Shown: positions 21,993 through 31,555, numbered from the stretch's first letter. The stretch is DNA of 64,000 nt from Conyzicola nivalis (GCF_014639655.1 NZ_BMGB01000001.1:1380882-1444881), one strand, 5' to 3'. Numbers and translations are program-made. Notes: a model not told the origin generated them from the sequence alone.

Positions 21993-22826
21993 TTACGGGA
22001 TCCAGTTGAACGTGTCGGGGTCGGGGCCGGTGCGCTCGTCGCGGTTGAGCTTCGCGATGGCGGCGATGTCGTCGTCGGTCAACTCGAAGTCGAACAGGGC
22101 GAGGTTCTCCTCGACCCGGCTGCGGGTGACCGACTTCGGGAACACGATGTCGCCACGCTGGATGTGCCAGCGCAGCGTGACCTGGGCGGCGCTGCGGCCG
22201 ACCCGGTCGGCGATCGCGGTGACGACGGGGTCGGTGAGCACGTTGCCCTTCGCGATCGGCGACCACGCCTCGGTGGCGATGCCGTGCTCGGTGTTGAACG
22301 CGCGGGCGACTTCGTTCGTGAGGTACGGGTGCACCTCGATCTGGTTGACGGAGGGCACGGTCTCGGTCTCGTCGAACAGACGCTGGAGGTGCGCGGGCTG
22401 GAAGTTGGACACGCCGATCGAGCGGACACGGCCGGACGCCTTCATCTCCTCCATGGCCTTCCAGGTCTCGACGTAGTCGCCGACGGCCGGCATCGGCCAG
22501 TGGATGAGGAAGAGGTCGAGCGTCTCGAAGCCGAGCGTCTCCATGGTGGTGTCGAACGCCTTGAGCGCGTCTTCGCGCGCGTGGAACGTGTTGTTGAGCT
22601 TGCTCGTGACGAAGATCTCGTCGCGCGGAATGCCGGACTCGACGAGGGCCTCGCCGACACCCTTCTCGTTGCCGTACATCTCGGCGGTGTCGATGTGGCG
22701 GTAGCCGACCTCGAGCGCCTGGAGCGTGGCTTCCTTGGTGTCCTCTGGCGGGACCTGGAACACGCCGAATCCGAGCTGGGGAATCTCTACGCCGTCGTTC
22801 AGTTTGATGGTGGGTACTGCACTCAT
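21993..22826 (-). CDS. Aldo/keto reductase (2,5-diketo-D-gluconate reductase type)
   Basis: The 277-aa protein from ATG 22826 has the AKR signatures: GYRHIDTAEMYGNEKGVG (catalytic Asp and Tyr), EIFVTSKL (catalytic Lys), LFLIHWPMP (catalytic His), IGVSNFQPAHLQRL and VFPKSVTRSRVEENL (NADPH 2'-phosphate site). It is a cytosolic NADPH-dependent carbonyl reductase of the AKR5 group. It is a lone gene ended by a bidirectional palindrome and its physiological substrate is unknown. The longer frame upstream to 22871 is unlikely. Confidence 0.9.
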   Translation of the reverse strand: MSAVPTIKLNDGVEIPQLGFGVFQVPPEDTKEATLQALEVGYRHIDTAEMYGNEKGVGEALVESGIPRDEIFVTSKLNNTFHAREDALKAFDTTMETLGFETLDLFLIHWPMPAVGDYVETWKAMEEMKASGRVRSIGVSNFQPAHLQRLFDETETVPSVNQIEVHPYLTNEVARAFNTEHGIATEAWSPIAKGNVLTDPVVTAIADRVGRSAAQVTLRWHIQRGDIVFPKSVTRSRVEENLALFDFELTDDDIAAIAKLNRDERTGPDPDTFNWIP

Positions 22827-22964
22827 AGAGCCGTTCTCCTTACATTGCGGAACAGTGACGGGTTGCGCCACATCGACAAGCCAACGCCTGTCGCGCCGAG
22901 ATATATACCGGATGACACGGATTAGGTTTTTCGTCGCTGGGTGAGTAAGGCCGTCTGCAGCCTC

Positions 22965-23297
22965 CTACCGCTTGCGCCTGCCGCCGGACGCCAGCGCAAT
23001 TCCGACGATGCCCCAACTCACCGCCCAGGCGAGCGGCACCGTGACCGCGAGCAGCGCCACGAGATTCGGCTTGAATCTCGCGCCGTCCGGCCCGCGCACG
23101 TAGGCGCCGACGGGGATGCTGGCGCCTCCGCCGCCCCCTCCGCCCTGCTCGGCTTCGTCGCTGCCGCCGCCGAATCCGAACCAGACCACCGCGACGGGAA
23201 CGAGCTCGACCCCGCCGACGGTGACCGGCTCTCCATAGCTTGCCTTCGCGCCAACGGACGTGACCTGTTGCGCGATTTTCTCCACAATGTTCGCCAT
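22965..23297 (-). CDS. GerW/YtfJ-family protein
   Basis: The 110-aa protein from ATG 23297 begins MANIVEKIAQQVTSVGAKAS and has the family core GEPVTVGGVELVPVAVVWFG followed by a glycine run (GGGGGGG) and ASIPVGAYVRG, then one transmembrane helix near the C-terminus (ALLAVTVPLAWAVSWGIV). The family is named from Bacillus sporulation protein YtfJ, but actinobacterial members occur in non-sporulating species and their function is unknown. The longer frame to 23402 overlaps the divergent promoter region and is rejected. Confidence 0.8.
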   Translation of the reverse strand: MANIVEKIAQQVTSVGAKASYGEPVTVGGVELVPVAVVWFGFGGGSDEAEQGGGGGGGASIPVGAYVRGPDGARFKPNLVALLAVTVPLAWAVSWGIVGIALASGGRRKR

Positions 23298-23425
23298 GGG
23301 CACGACCGTACTCGCGGTGGTAGGGGGCGGGTCAACCGGTCCTCCACAGAAACTGCCTGTGGACAACGGTCCCGAGTTTGCCCGGATCTTCCCCACCCGC
23401 AAACCTCGCTTGGGAAAATTGACCC

Positions 23426-24916
23426 ATGTCTTCCACGGTCCCTCTCGATGCGGCTATCGCCACCCTGCTGCAGTGCGCAGAGGCGGTGCCTTCGGATGCC
23501 ACGGTCTTCACGTCACTCCCCGACGACGAGCTGCTGGCGGCTCAGCGGTCCCTCGCGGCGGTGCGCCGTGCCGTCGACACCGCGGCGGCGGTCGTCGCCG
23601 GCGAAGTGGGGCGGCGCTCCGACCCGTCGCTCGGGCATTCCGGGTTGGCACAGCGCTCGGGGTTCCGTACGCCCGAGAAACTCGTGCAGCACGAGACGGG
23701 CTCGACGGCACGCGACGCGGTCACTCTGGTGAAAGCCGGCGCCCTCGTGCTCGACGCCCACGAGCCGACGCCGTCGGGCTCGTCCTGGATGCGCGAGGTC
23801 GGGCGAGCGGTGACGGCGGGAACGCTGTCGGTCGCGGCGGCCACGTCAATCCAAGCGGGGCTGGGCGTGCCGGCCGAGGGAGTGACCGCCGAGCAGCTAG
23901 CCGAGGCCGCGGCACTACTGGTCTCGTTGCCGCTCGACGCAGACGCGATGTTCAAGCGCGCCCGCGAACTGCGCGACGACCTCGACGAAGCCGGCATCGT
24001 CGAGCGTGAACGCCAGATCTACGAGCAGCGCGCCGTGCGGCGGGTGCGGCGCCCGAACGGCCTCAATCGGTACATCGTCGACGCCGATCTCGAGTCCACG
24101 GCGTTCCTCGACTCCCTCTACGACTCGATCACCTCGCCTCGCCGGGGCGGGCCACGGTTCGTCGACCCCGACGACAAGGCGTGGGCGGATGCCGTCGTGG
24201 CCGACGGGCGCACGACCGACCAGTACGTGCACGACGCGTTCCTTCAGGTTCTGCGCACCGGCTCGGCGGCCGACGAATCGCGCATAGTCGTGGGGTCTCG
24301 CGTGCCGGCGGTGCGGCTGCTCGCCAACGTGTCAGCGCTCGAGGCGGCGAAACGCGCCCGTGCGGGTTCGGCGTTCGGCACTGGTGGCGGTGGCGGTGCT
24401 GGTGCTGGAGGCGGCGCGGGTGCGGGTGCTGCTGCCGGTGCCGCGCCAGCCCCGGTTAGCGGCCACGGACGCATCGAGGGACTCGACATACCGGTCTCCA
24501 TCGCGACGATCGAACGCAATGCTTGCGACGTGGGCACTCTCACGATCGACTTCTTCACCGGCCAACCCATCGACGTCGGGCGCGAACAACGCCTGTTCAC
24601 GGCACGGCAACGCATCGCGCTCGCCGCCCGCGATGGCGGTTGTCGATGGCCAGGCTGCGACCGGCCACCCTCTTGGACCGAAGCGCACCACATACGGCAC
24701 TGGAAACGCGACCACGGGCCCACCAACATCGAGAACGGCATCCTGCTCTGTCGACATCACCATCTGCTGCTGCACGACAACGGATGGGAGATCATGCGCA
24801 ACGGGCCCGACTACTGGCTGTTGCCTCCCGCCGACATCGACCCCGAGCGCGTGCCGCGCGAGATGCCCTCGAAGAGCGCGGCACTTCGCGACCTCGAGCG
24901 GGAGGCGGCGGGCTGA
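23426..24916 (+). CDS. DUF222-HNH endonuclease domain protein
   Basis: The 496-aa protein shows the DUF222 N-terminal helical region (about residues 20-310) and an HNH nuclease at the C-terminus: RWPGCDRPPSWTEAHHIRHW with the Cys pair and histidines, then GILLCRHHHLLLHDNGW. Between them is a Gly/Ala low-complexity linker (about residues 318-348). These proteins are present in many copies in Microbacteriaceae, actinomycetes and phages; they are considered mobile or selfish, and no target is known. The gene is divergent from gerW and lacks obvious flanking repeats. Confidence 0.92.
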   Translation: MSSTVPLDAAIATLLQCAEAVPSDATVFTSLPDDELLAAQRSLAAVRRAVDTAAAVVAGEVGRRSDPSLGHSGLAQRSGFRTPEKLVQHETGSTARDAVTLVKAGALVLDAHEPTPSGSSWMREVGRAVTAGTLSVAAATSIQAGLGVPAEGVTAEQLAEAAALLVSLPLDADAMFKRARELRDDLDEAGIVERERQIYEQRAVRRVRRPNGLNRYIVDADLESTAFLDSLYDSITSPRRGGPRFVDPDDKAWADAVVADGRTTDQYVHDAFLQVLRTGSAADESRIVVGSRVPAVRLLANVSALEAAKRARAGSAFGTGGGGGAGAGGGAGAGAAAGAAPAPVSGHGRIEGLDIPVSIATIERNACDVGTLTIDFFTGQPIDVGREQRLFTARQRIALAARDGGCRWPGCDRPPSWTEAHHIRHWKRDHGPTNIENGILLCRHHHLLLHDNGWEIMRNGPDYWLLPPADIDPERVPREMPSKSAALRDLEREAAG

Positions 24917-24958
24917 CGGGGGCGGGCGCCGTCGCCGGACGGCGAACGGCGAACCGGC

Positions 24959-25002
24959 GAACGGGCGATCCTGTGAACGGGCGATCCTGTGAACGGGCGA
25001 CC
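24959..25002. repeat. Short tandem repeat, 16-bp unit
   Basis: GAACGGGCGATCCTGT occurs at 24959-24974 and 24975-24990 with a partial third copy to 25002. It lies directly after the HNH nuclease gene. Confidence 0.75.
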
Positions 25003-25160
25003 GGCCCCGGACACTAGCACCCGACCGTCGCGGTGGCGAGGGGCAGCGAGCGCTCCGGCGGCTCCGTAACGTCGAAGGGGTGGCCACGACCCTTGTGGCC
25101 GGCACATCAATGCAACCGACAGATCAATCCACCAGAGAGATCAACAGGAAGAAGAGAGCA

Positions 25161-25616
25161 ATGCCCCAGGTCATCAAAACCGTCGACGTCAACGTTCCCG
25201 TTTCGACGGCCTACAACCAGTGGACGCAGTTCGAGACGTTCCCCAAGTTCCTGAGCTTCGTCGAGTCGATCACGCAGACCACCGATACCCTCACCCACTG
25301 GAAGGTCAAGGTCGCCGGCATCGAGCGCGAATTCGACGCCGAGATCACCGAGCAGCACGCCGACGAGCGCGTCGCCTGGAACAGCGTCGGCGGCGAAGAG
25401 AACCACGCCGGCGTGGTCACCTTCCACAAGCTGAAGGACGACGAGACGCGCGTGACCGTGCAGCTCGACTGGGAAGCCAGCGGCCTTGCCGAGAAGGCCG
25501 GCGCCGTACTCGGCGTCGACGACCACATCATAAAGAGCGACCTCGACAACTTCAAGAAGTTCATCGAGGAGCAGCACACCGCGACAGGTGCCTGGCGCGG
25601 AGACGTCGCCAACTAA
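25161..25616 (+). CDS. SRPBCC (polyketide cyclase/START-like) protein
   Basis: The 151-aa protein starts at ATG 25161 behind GGAAGAAGAG. It begins with the SRPBCC strand KTVDVNVPVSTAYNQWTQFE, FPKFLSFVESI, then the characteristic REFDAEITEQHADERVAW and a late long helix. These alpha/beta proteins bind hydrophobic ligands in a deep cavity. Monocistronic, with a strong terminator downstream. Ligand unknown. Confidence 0.88.
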   Translation: MPQVIKTVDVNVPVSTAYNQWTQFETFPKFLSFVESITQTTDTLTHWKVKVAGIEREFDAEITEQHADERVAWNSVGGEENHAGVVTFHKLKDDETRVTVQLDWEASGLAEKAGAVLGVDDHIIKSDLDNFKKFIEEQHTATGAWRGDVAN

Positions 25617-25671
25617 CGAGACCTCCCACTCGTACATGGCGCACCGCACGGTGTAGTCGGTTAGTTACCTC

Positions 25672-25705
25672 GAAGGCCCCCGCAGCTTCCGCTGCGGGGG
25701 CCTTC
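25672..25705. terminator. Strong hairpin terminator
   Basis: A 14-bp perfect stem GAAGGCCCCCGCAG / CTGCGGGGGCCTTC with a 6-base loop lies between the SRPBCC and Nudix genes. It could stop the SRPBCC transcript before the Nudix gene at 25723. Confidence 0.85.
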
Positions 25706-25722
25706 GCCGTTTAGGCTGAGGG

Positions 25723-26196
25723 ATGCCTACCTCCGCCGACCACAGCGCGGGCATCCTGCTGTACCGGCGACGCGAGACGCTCGAAGTGTTCATCGGCCAC
25801 ATGGGCGGCCCGATCTGGGCGAGACGGGATGCCGCGGCGTGGTCGATCCCGAAGGGACTCATCGAACCCGGCGAAGACGAGTTCGAGACCGCCCGGCGCG
25901 AATTCGCCGAGGAGATCGGCCAGCCCGCACCTCGGGCCGAGTACGTGAGGCTCGGCGACTTCCGGTACGTGTCGGGCAAGGTCGTGACTGTGTTCGCGGC
26001 CGAGGGCGACCTGCATTTCGACGAGCACGCCTTCGCGAGCAACCCCGTCACCGTCGAGTGGCCGCGCGGAAGCGGGCGCGAGATCACCTTTCCCGAAATC
26101 GACCGCGCCGAGTGGTGCTCGGCGGAAGTCGCGCGCACGAGACTCGTCAAGGGCCAGGTGCCGGCGCTGGGCGCGCTCGAGGCGACGCTGCGCTAG
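25723..26196 (+). CDS. Nudix hydrolase
   Basis: The 157-aa protein has the Nudix box in full: GLIEPGEDEFETARREFAEE followed by IG, matching Gx5Ex7REUxEExGU. Before it, HSAGILLYRRR and WSIPKGL are typical of the RppH/MutT-like branch. The box binds Mg2+ and hydrolyses a nucleoside diphosphate linked to another group; the exact substrate is not evident. It is a solitary gene after a terminator. Confidence 0.9.
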   Translation: MPTSADHSAGILLYRRRETLEVFIGHMGGPIWARRDAAAWSIPKGLIEPGEDEFETARREFAEEIGQPAPRAEYVRLGDFRYVSGKVVTVFAAEGDLHFDEHAFASNPVTVEWPRGSGREITFPEIDRAEWCSAEVARTRLVKGQVPALGALEATLR

Positions 26197-26219
26197 GGCG
26201 CCCTCTTTCGGTTAAACCG

Positions 26220-26278
26220 TTGACCGTCGCGGGGTGCCGCGGATAGATTCGACACACAACTCGGAAAGCGGTTTCCGA
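26220..26278 (+). promoter_or_regulatory. Promoter with LacI-type operator for the pectin lyase
   Basis: TTGACC (26220-26225) and TAGATT (26244-26249) are 18 bases apart. A perfect 7-bp-arm palindrome TCGGAAA-GCGG-TTTCCGA (26261-26278) lies just past the likely transcription start. GGAAA-N4-TTTCC is the pattern bound by LacI-family regulators of carbohydrate genes in actinobacteria. No LacI gene is in this window. Confidence 0.7.
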
Positions 26279-26340
26279 TTGGGCGCGCTCCACCACATTC
26301 CGGTGCGTCACGATCAATGCAGAATCAAGGGAGATTCGAA

Positions 26341-29300
26341 TTGACCAGCCCTGTCTTCAGTAGACCCATGCCCGACCCCGTCACCCATGATCGGCGCCGC
26401 ATGCGCGTCGCTGCCGCGGCCAGCACGGTCGCCGTCGCGGCCCTGATCGGCGCTATCGCCACCCCCGGCCTGGCCAACGCCGCGCCGGTCGCGCCGCTCG
26501 CCTACGACTTCGGCACGGCCACATCCGTGGTCGCGGCCGGCCACACCCGGGTCAGTTCGACGACCCTCTACACCGCCGACCTCGGGTACGGCTTCACCAG
26601 CCTGGCCACGCTCATCGACCGTGACCGGGGCGCCGCGAGCGGCGACGTGCAACGCGACTTCGTCACCGGCACCTCGCCGATCGAATTCAAGGCCGACATC
26701 CCGAACGGCGAATACCAGATCACCGCCTGGACCGGCGACATGATCGCCTCGAGCTCCACGAACATCTCGTTCGAGGGCGTCGCGCTCGGCAACCAGAGTT
26801 CCGCGAGCGGCGTCGTCGCCGAACGCGTCGCGCCGAGCGTCGTCGTCTCCGACGGGCAGCTCAACGTGGTCTACACCGGAAACTCGCCGCGCATCAACGG
26901 ACTCAGGATCGAACCGACGATCGCCGCGCCGACCGCCCTCGCGGTAACCAGCGTCAACGCCCTCGCCACGCCGCCGAGCGTCGACCTCGCCTGGCAGCCC
27001 GTCGACGGCGCGAGCGGATACCGCCTGTTCCGCTCGACCACCGCCACCGGCGCGAGCGGCCCGGTCGCCGAGGTCACCGCGCCCGCTGCGACCGACGCCA
27101 CCGTGACCCTCGGGCTCGAGTACTTCTACACGGTCGTGGCGCTCAACGCGTCGGGCCAGCCGTCCGGCCCGTCCAACCAGGTGAACGCGAAGATCGTCGA
27201 CGCCGACACTCCCGTTCCCGCCGTGCCCACCGGATTCACCCTCGGCGTGGTCAACCGCAACGACGTCACCTTCTCCTGGACCGCGGATGACACGGCCACC
27301 GGCTACACCGTCGAGCGGGGTCTCACGGCGGACGGCCCGTTCCAGACTGTCGGCACCACTACCGCGCCGACCTTCACCGACACCATGGTTCTCACGACCC
27401 GGGCATATTTCTACCGGGTCATCGCGGTGAACGCCGGCGGAGCATCCGCGGCTTCTGCGTCCTTCGCGACCCCGGTGGCGACGACCCTCGTTCGCCAGGC
27501 CGAGTACCTCGACCGCGCGCCCGTGGCCGTCAAGACCGACGACGGCGTCTATCTCGGCTGGCGCATGCTCGGACTCGACAGCGACGACATCTCGTTCGCC
27601 GTCTACCGCGACGGCGCACGCATCAGCAGCACGCCGATCACCGGCAGCACCAACCTCGTCGACCCGGACGGCACCGAGCAGTCCCAATACTTCGTCACGG
27701 CGCAGATCGGCGACCGGGAGGTCACCGTGACCGACGCGTTCGGCGTCTGGGCCGAGCAGCACCTCGACATCCCGCTCGACAAGCCGGCCGACGGCGTCCA
27801 CGCGAACGGGCTGGCCTACACCTACTCCCCCGGTGACGCGAGCGTCGGCGACCTCGACGGCGACGGCGAGTACGAGATCGTGATGCTGTGGAGCCCGTCC
27901 GATTCGAAGGACAACTCGCAGGCGGGCTACACGGGCGAGGTCTTCGTCGACGCGTACCGGTTAGACGGCACGAAGCTCTGGCGCATCCAGCTCGGCAAGA
28001 ACATCCGTGCCGGCGCGCACTACACGCAGGTGCAGGTCTTCGACTACGACGGCGACGGGAAGGCCGAGGTCGCGTTCAAGACCGCGGACGGCACCGTCGA
28101 CGGCGCGGGCACCGTGATCGGCAACGCCGCCGCCGACTACCGCAACAGCGGCGGGTACATCCTGAGCGGCCCAGAATTCCTCACGGTGTTCGACGGCGCG
28201 ACGGGAGCAGCGATCGACACCGTCGACTACGAGCCGGGGCGCGGCAACGTCGCGTCGTGGGGTGACTCCTACGGCAACCGGGTCGATCGCTTCCTCGCCG
28301 GCACGGCCTACCTCGACGGGGAACACCCGAGCCTCGTGGTCAGCCGCGGCTACTACACGCGCACGGTCATCGTCACGTACGATCTGGTCGCGGGCGAGCT
28401 CGTGAAGCGCTGGAGCTTCGACTCGAACACGGCCGGCGCGCAGTACACCGGTCAGGGCAACCACAACCTCTCGGTGGCCGACGTCGACGGCGACGGCCTC
28501 GACGAGATCACGTTCGGCGCCATGGCGCTCGACGACGACGGCAGCGTGCTCTACAACACCAACCTGCACCACGGTGACGCGTCGCACCTCACCGACCACA
28601 TCCCGAGCCGGCCCGGTCTCGAGGTCTACAGCGTGTTCGAGGACCTCGGCGCCAACGGCGGCATCGCGGCCGCCATGCGCGACGCGAAGACCGGCGAGGT
28701 GATCTGGTCGACGAAGGGCACGAGGGACACCGGTCGCGGAGCCGCGGGCGACATCGATCCGACGCACGCGGGCAACGAGGCGTGGTCGATCGGCGGGGAC
28801 TACGCGTGGAACTCGCGCGTCGGAACGCTGAAGACCGCCGAGGGAGAACAGCTCTCGACGAGCATCCCGGCCGCCAACTTCCTCACCTGGTGGGACGGCG
28901 ACCTGCTGCGCGAGATCACCGACCACGCCTGGGACGCCACGGCGCTCACCGGTGTGCCGACCATCTCCAAGTGGGACTGGACGACCAACGAGTCGGTCGA
29001 GGTGTTCCGCGCCACGGGCACCCGATCGAACAACGGCACGAAGGGCAACCCGGTGCTGCAGGCCGACCTGTTCGGCGACTGGCGCGAGGAGATCGTGACG
29101 CGCGGCGACGACGGGACGTTCCTGCGGGTGTTCACGACGGTGGATGAAACGGAGCACCGCATCCGCACCCTCATGCACGACCCCGTCTACCGCGCCGGCG
29201 TCGCCTGGCAGAACACCGCCTACAACCAGCCGCCGCACACGGGTTTCTTCCTGGGCGACGGCATGGCGACCCCCGCGGCTCCGTCGATCGCGTACGTCGC

Positions 29301-30153
29301 CCATCAGACGGTGACGGATGACACGGCTCCCGTTCTCGCAGGGCTGCCGTCGGGCACGGTAGCGACACCCGTGCAGCTCGGCGTCACGGCGACGGACGCC
29401 GAGAGCGGCGTGCGCACCCTCGAGGTGACGCTCGACGGTGCGGCGGTCGCACCCGACGCGCTCGTCGCCGCCGAGCCGGGCGAACGCGAGCTGGTCGTGC
29501 GCGCCGTGAACAACGCCGGTCTCGAGACGGTGGAGCGGGTCACGCTGCTCGTGCTGCCCGCGGACTCGGCGAAGACGGCGCCCGGTCGTGGCACGCTCAC
29601 GTCGACCAGCGGCCGGGAGAACGGGCTGCACGACGGCAACTACGGCATCACCATGAACCTGTGGTGGGGCGAGAACGGCACGGCGTTCCGGCTCTACGAG
29701 AACGGCATCCTGGTGAGCACGAAACTGCTCGCCGACCAGTCGCCGCTCGCGCAGACCGCCGGGTTCGCGGTGACCGGCAAGCCGAACGGTCGCTACGTCT
29801 ACACGGGCGAGCTGATCAACTCCAAGGGCGTGACCGCGACGACGTCGGTGACGGTCGTGGTGAACGCGGCCAACCCCGGCGTCGCGGTGCTGAGCCACAA
29901 CAACTGGGACGGCGACGGCGCGTTCGCCGTGACCGGCAACCTGTGGTGGGATACGAACGGCACGTCGTACACCCTGTTCGAGAACGGGGTGGCCGTGTCA
30001 TCCGGGCCCCTCGTCGGATCGTCGCCCAGCGCGCAGAAGATCGCCGTGCCGCTCACCGGACGGGCGGTCGGCAGCTATGAGTACCGGCTCGAGTTGGCGA
30101 ACGCGGCCGGCGCGACGTCGAGTGCGCCGCTGACGGTGGTGGTCAAGAAATAG
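26341..30153 (+). CDS. Secreted multidomain rhamnogalacturonan lyase, PL11 family
   Basis: About 1,270 aa. A signal peptide (about residues 20-49) is followed by a malectin-like beta domain (AYDFGTATSVVAAGH...), two fibronectin type III modules, and the PL11 beta-propeller starting at YLDRAPVAVKTDDGVYLGWR, with repeated calcium-type loops (GDLDGDGEYEIVM, DYDGDGKAEVAFKTADGT, DVDGDGLDEITFG). The C-terminus has a possible Ig-like part and two similar 90-residue carbohydrate-binding-like repeats (both with NLWW and a LYENG/LFENG motif). It cleaves rhamnogalacturonan-I of pectin outside the cell. I prefer TTG 26341 (7 bases after AAGGGAG); ATG 26317 and ATG 26368 are alternatives. It stands alone behind a LacI operator. 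Confidence 0.88.
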   Translation: MTSPVFSRPMPDPVTHDRRRMRVAAAASTVAVAALIGAIATPGLANAAPVAPLAYDFGTATSVVAAGHTRVSSTTLYTADLGYGFTSLATLIDRDRGAASGDVQRDFVTGTSPIEFKADIPNGEYQITAWTGDMIASSSTNISFEGVALGNQSSASGVVAERVAPSVVVSDGQLNVVYTGNSPRINGLRIEPTIAAPTALAVTSVNALATPPSVDLAWQPVDGASGYRLFRSTTATGASGPVAEVTAPAATDATVTLGLEYFYTVVALNASGQPSGPSNQVNAKIVDADTPVPAVPTGFTLGVVNRNDVTFSWTADDTATGYTVERGLTADGPFQTVGTTTAPTFTDTMVLTTRAYFYRVIAVNAGGASAASASFATPVATTLVRQAEYLDRAPVAVKTDDGVYLGWRMLGLDSDDISFAVYRDGARISSTPITGSTNLVDPDGTEQSQYFVTAQIGDREVTVTDAFGVWAEQHLDIPLDKPADGVHANGLAYTYSPGDASVGDLDGDGEYEIVMLWSPSDSKDNSQAGYTGEVFVDAYRLDGTKLWRIQLGKNIRAGAHYTQVQVFDYDGDGKAEVAFKTADGTVDGAGTVIGNAAADYRNSGGYILSGPEFLTVFDGATGAAIDTVDYEPGRGNVASWGDSYGNRVDRFLAGTAYLDGEHPSLVVSRGYYTRTVIVTYDLVAGELVKRWSFDSNTAGAQYTGQGNHNLSVADVDGDGLDEITFGAMALDDDGSVLYNTNLHHGDASHLTDHIPSRPGLEVYSVFEDLGANGGIAAAMRDAKTGEVIWSTKGTRDTGRGAAGDIDPTHAGNEAWSIGGDYAWNSRVGTLKTAEGEQLSTSIPAANFLTWWDGDLLREITDHAWDATALTGVPTISKWDWTTNESVEVFRATGTRSNNGTKGNPVLQADLFGDWREEIVTRGDDGTFLRVFTTVDETEHRIRTLMHDPVYRAGVAWQNTAYNQPPHTGFFLGDGMATPAAPSIAYVAHQTVTDDTAPVLAGLPSGTVATPVQLGVTATDAESGVRTLEVTLDGAAVAPDALVAAEPGERELVVRAVNNAGLETVERVTLLVLPADSAKTAPGRGTLTSTSGRENGLHDGNYGITMNLWWGENGTAFRLYENGILVSTKLLADQSPLAQTAGFAVTGKPNGRYVYTGELINSKGVTATTSVTVVVNAANPGVAVLSHNNWDGDGAFAVTGNLWWDTNGTSYTLFENGVAVSSGPLVGSSPSAQKIAVPLTGRAVGSYEYRLELANAAGATSSAPLTVVVKK

Positions 30154-30160
30154 CGCCGGC

Positions 30161-30203
30161 GGCTGGTCGAGTGGGTCGGTGGTGTGCCTACTCGACCACC
30201 GGC
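30161..30203. repeat. Dispersed intergenic repeat, copy 6
   Basis: GGCTGGTCGAGTGGGTCGG followed by GTGCCTACTCGACCACCGG lies between the lyase and the convergent MFS gene. It supplies the MFS gene's last codons (PVVE and stop). Confidence 0.7.
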
Positions 30204-31555
30204 GTGCGCGCGTGCACCCGGGCGGCGATCGGGATCGCGACCAGGGCCAGCACCGTCGTCAACGCCAGAGCCGCGACGAAACCGCCGCCGCTCGCCGCGC
30301 CGAACGCGGTGAAGACCAGACCGGCGAACGCGATCGCCGTGGCCGCCGCCGTCGAGTCGGCGATGGTCAGTGCCGAGCTGTTGAACCCCTGATCGGTGTC
30401 GCTGGAGAGCGACAGTACGAGGGTCGACAGGCGCGGGAAGAGCAGGCCCATACCTCCGCCGGCGAGCAGCCAGCCCGCCGCCGCGACGATCGGGGTCAAC
30501 AACAGGGCCGCGGTCAGCAGCTCCACGGCTATACCGGCGAAGACGATGGCCGCGCCGATGCGCACGGTAGCGGCATGCGACATCCGGTCACCGAGGCGCC
30601 CCTGCAGGGTCGATCCGGCGGCCCACGACAGCGCGCCGACCGTGAGGATGAGGCCCGCGAGCCACGACGGCAGGCCGTACTGTTCGTGCAGCAGGTAGGG
30701 CAGGTAGACCTCGGTCGCGAAGAACGGCGCCGCGACCGCGCCGCGCAGCAGCACGGTCGCGGGCAGACCGCGTCGCGCGACCAGGGTGCCGCGCGGCAGC
30801 AGCGGACGCAGCGCGATCACCACGACCACGAAGGCCACCCCGACGATGGGCCAGGCGAACGGTCCGCCGTTTTCGCCGCCGAGCCCGATGGCGAGCACCG
30901 CGATGGCGACCACGATCGCCCAGAGAACCGCCCAGCGGGCGCCCGACGTTCCGACGACGACGTCCACCGACCGCAGGTGGCGCAGCGCGGGGACGATCGC
31001 CCCGGCGGCCACCACGCAGATCGCCCCGACACCGAGGAACACCCAGTGCCAGCCGACCGTGTCGGCCACGGCACCGGCGACGGGCGGACCGATGAGCGAC
31101 GGCAACACCCACGCCGTCGCGAAGGCGCCGAACATGCGCGGGTGCAGCGCGGCCGGGTAGATGCGCGCGACGACGACGTAGAGCGCGACGATCGTCGCGC
31201 CAGAGCCGAGGCCCTGCAGGAAACGGCCGACGATGAACACGGGCATGTTCTCGGCCGTACCGGAGAGCACCAGACCGACGACGAAGACGACCATCGAGGC
31301 GACGAGCGGTCCGGACGGTCCACGCCGGTCGGACCAGCCGCCCGCGACGACCATGCCGATCACACTGGCCGCCAGCGTGGCCGAGAAGGCGAGCGAATAG
31401 AGCGCCTCGCCGTCGAGTTCGCGGCTGACGGTGGGCATTATCGTGGTCACGGCGAGCGACTCGAACGCGCCGAGGAAAATCAGGGTGATGGCGCCGACCG
31501 TTGTCCAGAAGTACTGCGGGGCGAGAAGTCGTTCTGCTGGTCGGGTGGCACTCAT
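30188..31555 (-). CDS. Major facilitator superfamily exporter
   Basis: The 455-aa protein has 12 to 14 hydrophobic helices. MFS motif A is seen as GGWSDRRGPSGP between helices 2 and 3, and a motif C-like segment (PSLIGPPVAGAVADTVGW) in helix 5, which marks drug/proton antiporters. An antiporter for small molecules is likely; the substrate is unknown. Its stop lies in the dispersed repeat shared with the upstream gene gap. A lone gene on the minus strand. Confidence 0.88.
   Translation of the reverse strand: MSATRPAERLLAPQYFWTTVGAITLIFLGAFESLAVTTIMPTVSRELDGEALYSLAFSATLAASVIGMVVAGGWSDRRGPSGPLVASMVVFVVGLVLSGTAENMPVFIVGRFLQGLGSGATIVALYVVVARIYPAALHPRMFGAFATAWVLPSLIGPPVAGAVADTVGWHWVFLGVGAICVVAAGAIVPALRHLRSVDVVVGTSGARWAVLWAIVVAIAVLAIGLGGENGGPFAWPIVGVAFVVVVIALRPLLPRGTLVARRGLPATVLLRGAVAAPFFATEVYLPYLLHEQYGLPSWLAGLILTVGALSWAAGSTLQGRLGDRMSHAATVRIGAAIVFAGIAVELLTAALLLTPIVAAAGWLLAGGGMGLLFPRLSTLVLSLSSDTDQGFNSSALTIADSTAAATAIAFAGLVFTAFGAASGGGFVAALALTTVLALVAIPIAARVHARTPVVE

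Noticed and set aside
24959-25002. Possible CRISPR array
   Set aside because: The units are 16 bp and directly adjacent, without spacers; no cas genes in the window.
27961-29898. A 645-codon minus-strand frame opposite the rhamnogalacturonan lyase
   Set aside because: Antisense shadow; the plus strand has PL11 motifs throughout.
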